DNA of 64,000 bases, taken from an archaeon (GTDB taxonomy: Archaea > Thermoproteota > Nitrososphaeria > Nitrososphaerales > UBA183). This document shows, one piece after another, positions 58,683 to 64,000 of this stretch. The stretch spans positions 70,579-134,578 of the forward strand of contig JAKAPI010000002.1 in the NCBI GenBank assembly GCA_021807225.1, read 5' to 3'. The notes under the pieces were generated by a model. It was not told where the DNA came from and did not search any database. It saw only the letters and a program-made list of their open reading frames with translations. Both the position numbers and the translations under genes were made by a program. The stretch's first letter is position 1; each line of letters opens with the position of its first letter.

Positions 58683-59861
58683 TTGAGCAATCTCGCAGAG
58701 CCACAGATCTTGCTGGTCTACACCCCAGGCCCGACGGAGGTACCGAGGAGAGTCCTTCGCAGAATGGCACAGCCCATCACGAATCCCGACATCGACCGAA
58801 AGTTCGTGAAGTCCTACGAGGAAACGCAGACCAAACTGATGAGGGTGATGAAGACCAAGAACGACGTGCTGATTATGTCGGCCGAGGGGCTCCTGGGCCT
58901 CGAGGCCGCCGTCGCATCCCTAGTGAGCAAGGGGCAGAAAGTGCTCACAATAACCAACGGCGTCTTTGGTGACGGTTTCGTTGACCTGGTAAGACTCTAC
59001 GGCGGGGTGCCGGTGGTAGTGGGCGAGGCTTACGACCAGCGGATCGACCCCGAAAAGGTCAGCAGCGCACTCGACACGAACAAGGGCATCGAGGTGGCGA
59101 CCTTCGTTCACTGCGAGACGCCCAGCGGCGTCCTCAATCCCCTGCGCGAGGTCGCGACCGCCTGCAGAAAGAGAGGGGTCAAGCTGATCGCCGACGTCGT
59201 GTCCACCCTGGGCGGCGTGCCCGTTGAAGTCGACGCTTGGGGGGTCGACGTCTGCCTTGGGGCGAGCCAGAAGTGCCTGAGTGCTCCGCCCGGTCTGGCG
59301 CTCGTCTCCGTGAGCGAGGCCGCCTGGGAGACGGTGCGGTCCCGCGGGAGCGCCATACCATCATACTACGCGAGCCTCTGGCAGTGGGAAGAGTGGTGGA
59401 GGAAGAAGCGGCTCTTCCCCTACACCCCGTCCATCACCGAGGTCAGCGCTCTCGACGAGGCTCTCGACATTGCCCTTGAGGAAGGGCTCTCGCACTCTTT
59501 CGAGCGGCACGCGAGGGTCTCGAAGTCCCTGATATCGGGGTGCAGGGCGATGGGGCTCGTTCCGTACCCCCGGAGCGACTCCTTCCACTCCCCCACCGTC
59601 ACGGCCATCAAGTGCCCGCCGCGGATCCACGACACAGATCTGTTTCGGCGGATGGAGGACCGCTACGGAGTCATGATCGCCGGCTCGTGGGGGAAGCTCA
59701 GCGGCGAAGTCCTGAGGCTCGGGAACATGGGATACAACGCCTACCCGCACAAAGCCCTGAAGGCCGTGCGCGCCCTGGAAAGGGCGCTGAAGGACCTCGG
59801 CTTCAGGCCTGGGATGTCGGGGGTGGCCGGGGAAGGTGACTTCCGTCGTCTGGGCCTCTGA
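58683..59861 (+). CDS. class V aminotransferase (alanine/serine-glyoxylate type)
   Basis: 392 residues. LLVYTPGPTEVPRRVLRRM at the start, NGVFGDGFVDLV, LIADVVSTLGGVPVEVDAWGVDVCLGASQKCLSAPPG with the PLP lysine in SQK, and GNMGYNAYP near the end are the AGXT/PucG pattern. It interconverts alanine or serine with glyoxylate or similar. TTG 58683 may be too early, given the TATA box at 58664-58671; TTG 58710 is an alternative. Divergent from the permease gene. Confidence 0.87.
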   Translation: MSNLAEPQILLVYTPGPTEVPRRVLRRMAQPITNPDIDRKFVKSYEETQTKLMRVMKTKNDVLIMSAEGLLGLEAAVASLVSKGQKVLTITNGVFGDGFVDLVRLYGGVPVVVGEAYDQRIDPEKVSSALDTNKGIEVATFVHCETPSGVLNPLREVATACRKRGVKLIADVVSTLGGVPVEVDAWGVDVCLGASQKCLSAPPGLALVSVSEAAWETVRSRGSAIPSYYASLWQWEEWWRKKRLFPYTPSITEVSALDEALDIALEEGLSHSFERHARVSKSLISGCRAMGLVPYPRSDSFHSPTVTAIKCPPRIHDTDLFRRMEDRYGVMIAGSWGKLSGEVLRLGNMGYNAYPHKALKAVRALERALKDLGFRPGMSGVAGEGDFRRLGL

Positions 59862-59863
59862 AA

Positions 59864-60220
59864 CTACTTTCGTGCAACCGGGATGCTGGGAAGAACCCAT
59901 TGGTTCCCCCATGTCCTGAGTGATTCGATCACCGGTCTCAGCTGTTCCCCCTTCTGGGTCAGCTTGTATTGGACGATGAACGGTTGTGTGCTTAGGACAT
60001 CCCTTCTTACTATCTCCTCAGACGCGAGGTACTTCAGGACCCGTGACAGGGTCTTCGCGTCGACTCCGCCTGCGAGCCTGAGGAGCTCGTTGAATCGCAA
60101 TGGACGGTCAAGTAGATACCTGACGACGATCAGGCGCCACTCGTTTCCGACTTTCCTGACCGACTGCACGACTGGACAGACTTCATACTCTTCTGCGGTT
60201 TCTGTCTTTTTCACTGGCAT
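59864..60220 (-). CDS. HxlR-family winged-helix regulator
   Basis: 118 residues from ATG 60220 (MPVKKTETAEEYEVCPVVQ). The fold is clear: VRKVGNEWRLIVVRYLLDRPLRFNELL, DAKTLSRVLKYLASEEIVRR and a wing FIVQYKLTQKGEQL. One Cys near the N-terminus. It is divergent from the SnoaL-like gene and probably controls it. Its end lies 3 bp from that of the aminotransferase gene. Confidence 0.87.
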   Translation of the reverse strand: MPVKKTETAEEYEVCPVVQSVRKVGNEWRLIVVRYLLDRPLRFNELLRLAGGVDAKTLSRVLKYLASEEIVRRDVLSTQPFIVQYKLTQKGEQLRPVIESLRTWGNQWVLPSIPVARK

Positions 60221-60251
60221 CGGCGCCACCTGCTGACTCCAGGGCCAACAG

Positions 60252-60260
60252 CCTATATTA
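60252..60260. promoter_or_regulatory. shared TATA-like box between HxlR and SnoaL-like genes
   Basis: CTATATTAA lies 29 bp before ATG 60285, which makes that transcript leaderless, and about 36 bp from the regulator ATG on the other strand. No palindrome is obvious here. Confidence 0.45.
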
Positions 60261-60284
60261 ACTTCCCTCTTCCTACCAGATGGC

Positions 60285-60752
60285 ATGAATCCATCAGATA
60301 GCTCAAGGGAGCAGAGAAACATGGGACTGATGCAGACTCTGGACGACGCCTGGAACGCTGGCCCGGGGAGTCCTCTCTGGGAGACGTTCAAGAAGCGTCA
60401 CACCGAGAACGTCGCCGTCTACTGGCCCGGCGGGGCTCCGCCGACAGTCGGGAGACACAACCACGACCTCGAGGCCATCGAATTCTTCAAGGCCTTCCCA
60501 GACCAGCACCTCGACAACCGGCCGTACAAGATCTTCTTCGCCTCTGGCGACTACACCGCCTCGGTAGCGCGGTTCACCGGAACCTTCTCGGGGCCGATGT
60601 CGACTCCCGACGGGAAGGTGATTCCACCGACAGGTAAGAAGTTCGAGGTGGAGTTCGCGACAATCGCACGGTGGAACGACAAGGGCGAAATCATCGAAGA
60701 ACGGCTATTCTACGACCTCACCGGTTTCATGAAACAAATAGGGTTGTCCTAG
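60285..60752 (+). CDS. SnoaL-like (NTF2-fold) protein
   Basis: 155 residues with the cone-shaped NTF2 fold: LMQTLDDAWNAG... FKKRHTENVAVYWPGG, HNHDLEAIEFFKAFPDQHLDNRPYKIFFASGDYTA and ATIARWNDKGEIIEERLFYDL. This matches ester cyclase/SnoaL-type polyketide cyclases widely found outside polyketide clusters. The ligand is unknown. Confidence 0.83.
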   Translation: MNPSDSSREQRNMGLMQTLDDAWNAGPGSPLWETFKKRHTENVAVYWPGGAPPTVGRHNHDLEAIEFFKAFPDQHLDNRPYKIFFASGDYTASVARFTGTFSGPMSTPDGKVIPPTGKKFEVEFATIARWNDKGEIIEERLFYDLTGFMKQIGLS

Positions 60753-61014
60753 GCAAGACAGCCAGGACCTCCCTTCCCCTTTTTGTCATGCACCCGTTGG
60801 GGGCAGGATCCTATTCGCCAATCGCGGCACTCTCCCAACAGAATCCTCATCCCATGGTACAGTGATTTCGCGCAACTTGGTGGTATGTGGATAGAGTTCA
60901 GTGACTTCTCCGGACGCCAAGGCCCCTTCCGACCGGCAAGGATGGAGGCGTCGACGGCGCGCGCTGCTGGCCGCGGCATCAAGGATAAGTCGCCCCTTCG
61001 CCTACCCGGCCCAG

Positions 61015-61905
61015 ATGGCCAAAGGGGGCGCCCAGGAGATCAAGGGGCTGTTCACCGCGCTGATCACCCCGTTCGACGCAAGGGGCCGCGTGAACCCGGA
61101 AGCCCTCCAGAGGCTGGTCTCGTTCCAGGTATCGAAGGGGGCCGAGGGGATCTTCCCCTGCGGGAGCACTGGCCTGGGGCCGATGCTATCGCCTGAAGAA
61201 CGGAAGTCCGTCGCTGCGACAGTCGTCGGGTCGGCAAAGGGAAGGGTCCCCGTCGTGGTGCAGGTCGGCGCCGCTGACACCGGGACCGCGGCCGAGCTCG
61301 CCGTTCACGCCGAGGACGTCGGGGCCTACGCCGTCGCCAGCCTGACCCCCTATTACTACAAGCCTGGCGAACGAGCTGTCGCCAAGCACTTCGAAGCGAT
61401 CTTGAAGAAAGTGGACATACCTGTCCTCGCCTACAACATCCCCCAGTTCACCGGGAACAACCTGTCGCCTGCGGCCGTCCAGGAGCTTGCGAAGTCCGGC
61501 GTCGCAGGGATAAAGGACTCTTCGCGGGACTTCCTCCACCTCCTCGATCTCCTCGACGCCGTCCCCGACGGCTTCGTGGTGATGAACGGCACGGAGGAGT
61601 ACGGGCTTCACGCGGTCATGTCCGGGGCGGACGGCCTCGTCTCAGGCGGTGCCAGCGCGCTCCCCGAGCTCTTCTCGTCGATGCTCCTGGCCCAGCGGAA
61701 GGGAGACGCCAAGTCGGCCCTCGCCGCGCAGAAGAGGGTGAGGGAAGTGAAGGACCTTGTGAAGTCCGGGCCCATCTCGGCGTACTACGCGATCCTCAAG
61801 GAGCGAGGGATCGACTGCGGGGTGCCCCGGCCCCCGTTCCTCCCGACGGACCAGAGCTCGTCCGCCGCCGCCATGGCCGGGCTCCGGGCTCTCGGCCTCG
61901 TCTAG
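61015..61905 (+). CDS. DapA/KDG-aldolase family lyase
   Basis: 296 residues from ATG 61015. GLFTALITPFDARGRVN, FPCGSTGLGPMLS (phosphate/carboxylate loop), SLTPYYYKPG, LAYNIPQFTGNN (catalytic Tyr) and the Schiff-base lysine in GVAGIKDSSRDF are the N-acetylneuraminate lyase/dihydrodipicolinate synthase pattern. Archaeal members are often 2-keto-3-deoxygluconate aldolases, so the substrate is open. The frame runs on upstream of 61015 without conserved residues. Confidence 0.9.
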   Translation: MAKGGAQEIKGLFTALITPFDARGRVNPEALQRLVSFQVSKGAEGIFPCGSTGLGPMLSPEERKSVAATVVGSAKGRVPVVVQVGAADTGTAAELAVHAEDVGAYAVASLTPYYYKPGERAVAKHFEAILKKVDIPVLAYNIPQFTGNNLSPAAVQELAKSGVAGIKDSSRDFLHLLDLLDAVPDGFVVMNGTEEYGLHAVMSGADGLVSGGASALPELFSSMLLAQRKGDAKSALAAQKRVREVKDLVKSGPISAYYAILKERGIDCGVPRPPFLPTDQSSSAAAMAGLRALGLV

Positions 61906-62483
61906 GCCCGCCCGCCGAGTTCGCGGTAACGGAAACAGTCCACGACATGGTCGTTCACCATCCCTGTCGCCTGCATGAACGCATAGCATATGGTCGGTCC
62001 CACGAACCTGAACCCGCGTCCGGCCAGGTCCTTGCTCATCGCCGCTGCATCCGGGGTGGTGGCAGGCACCCCTTTGAGGGTCCGCCAGCGGTTGATCTTC
62101 GGCTCCCCTCCCACGAACCCCCAGATATAGGAGTCGAAGCTCCCGAATTCAATCTGGACCTTCAGCAGGGCCCTGGCATTCTGAATCGCGGAGGCTATCT
62201 TGAGCCTGTTCCTGACTATGCCAGGATCCGCGAGCAAGCGGTCGACCTTCACCCTGCCATATCGCGCGACCCTCCGTGGTTCGAACCCGTCGAACGCGCG
62301 CCTGAAGTTCTCCCTCTTCCTCAGTATGGTCCACCAGCTCAGCCCCGCCTGGGCCCCTTCCAGCACCAGGAACTCGAAGAGCGCCCTGTCCTCGTGCACC
62401 GGGACCCCCCACTCCTTGTCGTGGTAGTCGCGGTATAGAGGGGCCTGGACCGACGACCAGCCGCACCTCTTCCGTTCCTTCAC
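61902..62483 (-). CDS. tag: DNA-3-methyladenine glycosylase I
   Basis: 193 residues. RCGWSSVQAPLYRDYHDKEWGVPVHEDRALFEFLVLEGAQAGLSW is the Tag signature, with zinc ligands Cys near the start and His/Cys at NDHVVDCFRY. It removes 3-methyladenine from alkylated DNA. It ends with a 4-bp overlap of the convergent aldolase gene. Confidence 0.95.
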   Translation of the reverse strand: MKERKRCGWSSVQAPLYRDYHDKEWGVPVHEDRALFEFLVLEGAQAGLSWWTILRKRENFRRAFDGFEPRRVARYGRVKVDRLLADPGIVRNRLKIASAIQNARALLKVQIEFGSFDSYIWGFVGGEPKINRWRTLKGVPATTPDAAAMSKDLAGRGFRFVGPTICYAFMQATGMVNDHVVDCFRYRELGGRA

Positions 62484-62570
62484 GCCCTCCTGGCGGGGGC
62501 CGAGGGTACATCAAGCCATGCCCCCCTTGGACGGAGAAGGCGTAAGTAGAGCCATGTCTCTCTTCGCTGC

Positions 62571-62708
62571 ATGCCTCTCTGCCCGAAGTGCGGCAAGCTG
62601 ATCAGCGCCAAGAAGTACAAGAGGCACCTGGAGCGCTGCGGAAAGACGCACAAGCACGGCGCAGGGCCCCTCCCCGCGGGGGGAGACAACTTCTTCGAGC
62701 GGGTTTGA
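62571..62708 (+). CDS. tiny zinc-finger protein (45 aa)
   Basis: ATG 62571: MPLCPKCGKLISAKKYKRHLERCGKTH carries CxxC and H-x3-C, a C2HC zinc finger of the kind found in many small archaeal proteins. The remainder is a short Gly/Pro tail ending NFFERV. No upstream box is certain. The Tag gene diverges from it. Confidence 0.7.
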   Translation: MPLCPKCGKLISAKKYKRHLERCGKTHKHGAGPLPAGGDNFFERV

Positions 62709-62745
62709 AACTTAAAACCACCCCCGGATTTGGCCCCTTTCAAGC

Positions 62746-62854
62746 GCCCTGGTCGTATAGAGGTCAGTATGCTGCCCTGTCACCGGCAACGCCGGCAGAG
62801 CGGCAGCGACCCGGGTTCGAAATCTCGGTGACGAAAGTCCCGGCCAGGGCGCCA
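62746..62854 (+). tRNA. tRNA-Asp (GTC) with introns in anticodon loop and T-loop
   Basis: Acceptor GCCCTGG (62746-62752) pairs with CCAGGGC (62844-62850), followed by G and an encoded CCA (62852-62854). The D arm TATAGAGGTCAGTATG fits archaeal tRNA-Asp. Anticodon GTC is at 62779-62781 in stem CTGCC/GGCAG. An 18-nt insert (62783-62800) sits at the canonical position after base 37. The T stem CCGGG/CCCGG encloses 23 nt where 7 are expected, so about 16 nt (from roughly 62823) form a second intron in the T-loop. Confidence 0.85.
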
Positions 62855-62961
62855 CTTCTCCTCAACAAGGATGGCCAGGTCATGCATGCTCGCACCTCTC
62901 ACAGGGCTGCGGGTGCCCCCGTCAGAGGTCCCGAGGCGTCCCTGCCCAGCCCGCCCAGGGG

Positions 62962-63108
62962 CTATCTGAACCCCAGGCCGGCCGAGTCCATGAGCTTCAC
63001 GCACTCGGCGCACCGGAGTCCTCTCGGGGTCCTGTACAGCCTCGTCTTGGCACCGCACTGCGGACATTCCACCGCGCGGCTCTGGGGCTGCATAGGAGGT
63101 TCTGCCAT
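62962..63108 (-). CDS. tiny zinc-ribbon protein (48 aa)
   Basis: ATG 63108 opens MAEPPMQPQSRAVECPQCGAKT, then RLYRTPRGLRCAECVKLMDS. The two CxxC pairs, 21 residues apart, form a zinc ribbon; the spacing resembles small archaeal RNA-polymerase-associated or ribosomal zinc proteins. It ends at 62962. Confidence 0.65.
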   Translation of the reverse strand: MAEPPMQPQSRAVECPQCGAKTRLYRTPRGLRCAECVKLMDSAGLGFR

Positions 63109-63265
63109 GACTTCGGCTCCCTTACGGGGGCCTTCTTATCTCTGCTGAAAGCACGGCCGCCGAGCTGGGTCGTCTCATCGGCCCCCGCCCAGTCTTAAAT
63201 ACAGGACGCAGAGCGCGGCCTCAGGTTTCTTCCGTGAGAGAAACAAGCGACCCAGTGGTAATAGT

Positions 63266-64000
63266 TTGAGCAGTTTCGAGGAGCTTCAGCTCCGACCTGA
63301 CATCAAGAAGGGGGTGATGGCAGCGGGCTTCATCCGGCCGTTCCCCATCCAGGCTCAGGCCATCGGCCCCCTCCTCGAGGGGAAGAACCTGGTGGGCCAG
63401 GCGAAGGCAGGCTCTGGGAAGACCCTCGCCTTTGGCATCCCGCTCGTCCAGGCCGTGGACCCACGGACCCCCAGGGTCCAGGGGCTCGTCCTCGCGCCGA
63501 CCCGGGAGCTTGCCGTCCAGATCACCCTCGAGCTGCAGAAGATAGGGGCATACACGTCTGTTAGGGTCGTGACGATCTACGGGGGGCAGTCGATGAACGT
63601 CCAGCTCGACGCCCTGCGGCGGGGGGCGCACATAGTGGTCGGGACGCCCGGCAGGACCATAGACCACATCAAGCGCGGCACTCTGAGGCTCGACTCCGTC
63701 CGGTTCGTGGTGATCGACGAGGCCGACGTGATGCTAGACATGGGGTTCATCGAAGACGTCGACTTCATCCTGGGAAAGACCCCCGGCTCGCGGCAGACGG
63801 CCCTCTTCTCCGCAACGATGCCCCGCACCATCGTGCAGCTGTCGCAGAGGTACATGGCCGAGCCGGTGAGGATCATGGTCGACGCCAACGAGCCGTCCGC
63901 CGAGACCCTCGAACAGTTCTTCGCAAGAGCGGAGAGGGACGAGAAGCTCCCGCTCCTCCTCGACATACTGGCCAAGGAGAACAGAAAGAGCGCCGTCGTA
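63266..64000 (+). CDS. DEAD-box RNA helicase, N-terminal part
   Basis: 245 residues before the window ends. The Q motif is IRPFPIQAQAI, motif I GQAKAGSGKT, Ia PTRELA, Ib TPGR, II IDEADVML (DEAD) and III FSATM. The second RecA domain begins at the border. TTG 63266 starts LSSFEEL, the usual N-terminus. A CTTAAATAC box at about 63194-63202 suggests a leader of about 40 nt, common for DEAD-box genes that respond to cold. Confidence 0.93.
   Translation, partial: MSSFEELQLRPDIKKGVMAAGFIRPFPIQAQAIGPLLEGKNLVGQAKAGSGKTLAFGIPLVQAVDPRTPRVQGLVLAPTRELAVQITLELQKIGAYTSVRVVTIYGGQSMNVQLDALRRGAHIVVGTPGRTIDHIKRGTLRLDSVRFVVIDEADVMLDMGFIEDVDFILGKTPGSRQTALFSATMPRTIVQLSQRYMAEPVRIMVDANEPSAETLEQFFARAERDEKLPLLLDILAKENRKSAVV

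Noticed and set aside
1..64000. CRISPR arrays or cas genes
   Set aside because: No regularly spaced short direct repeats and no Cas-like proteins were found in the window.

Overview
The window is a GC-rich piece of an archaeal chromosome. Archaeal markers are the exosome block Rrp4-Rrp41-Rrp42 followed by ribosomal protein L37Ae, Pcc1 and prefoldin beta, next to SBDS and proteasome alpha. EF-2, CTP-dependent riboflavin kinases, F420 enzymes, intron-bearing tRNAs and many TATA-like boxes 25-30 bp before start codons (leaderless mRNAs) agree with this. A TACK-group archaeon, probably Nitrososphaerota (Thaumarchaeota) or a close relative, fits best. The evidence for that is the short XPF nuclease without helicase, the IDI-type Nudix protein and tRNA introns at non-canonical positions; the lineage is an inference.

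Layout. 1-1.4 kb: end of an ABC-2 exporter. 1.4-7.5 kb: a winged-helix regulator with a strong palindromic operator, a membrane protein, and a coupled run encoding a degenerate HerA/VirB4-like protein, a RecA/RadB-like ATPase and a membrane protein, followed by a DEAH-type helicase. 7.8-13.7 kb: EF-2, M1 aminopeptidase, an anchored extracellular protein and a flavin reductase-like protein. 13.7-18.9 kb: a minus-strand operon of seven tightly packed genes (ECF transporter S-A-A-T, XPF nuclease, F420:NADP oxidoreductase, F420-type LLM oxidoreductase). It diverges from an RbkR-like riboflavin kinase/regulator; a second, stand-alone riboflavin kinase converges on and overlaps the regulator gene. 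20-26 kb: IDI-like Nudix, DHH phosphoesterase and the translation/exosome/proteasome block. 26.3-30 kb: small housekeeping genes and endonuclease IV.

30-46 kb is an accessory region. It starts at an intron-containing tRNA-Lys whose 3' end, with about 450 bp of flank, is duplicated at 35.3 kb. Further tRNA-3'-end-like fragments are scattered through it. It carries methyltransferase, RelBE, two DUF4242 proteins, an ACT protein, GrpB, DJ-1/PfpI, KdpABC with a stand-alone Lrp ligand-binding domain, MFS, hydrolase, a GNAT pseudogene and an FMN reductase/HxlR pair with a clear operator. A diverged repeat of about 300 bp recurs at least four times here, and a fragment lies at 54.8 kb.

46-64 kb: nucleotidyltransferase; a TrmB-like regulator divergent from a small cysteine-rich protein, followed by an M28 peptidase and a SufS-like enzyme lacking the desulfurase cysteine; metallophosphoesterase, haloalkane dehalogenase-like hydrolase, double Lrp protein, methyltransferase, cysteine synthase-like enzyme, APC permease, class V aminotransferase, HxlR/SnoaL pair, DapA-like aldolase, Tag glycosylase, two tiny zinc proteins, tRNA-Asp with two introns, and the start of a DEAD-box helicase.

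The best candidates for something undescribed are the 2.2-7.5 kb module, the cysteine-rich peptide/TrmB locus at 47.5-51.4 kb, and the tRNA-derived and 300-bp repeat families of the accessory region.
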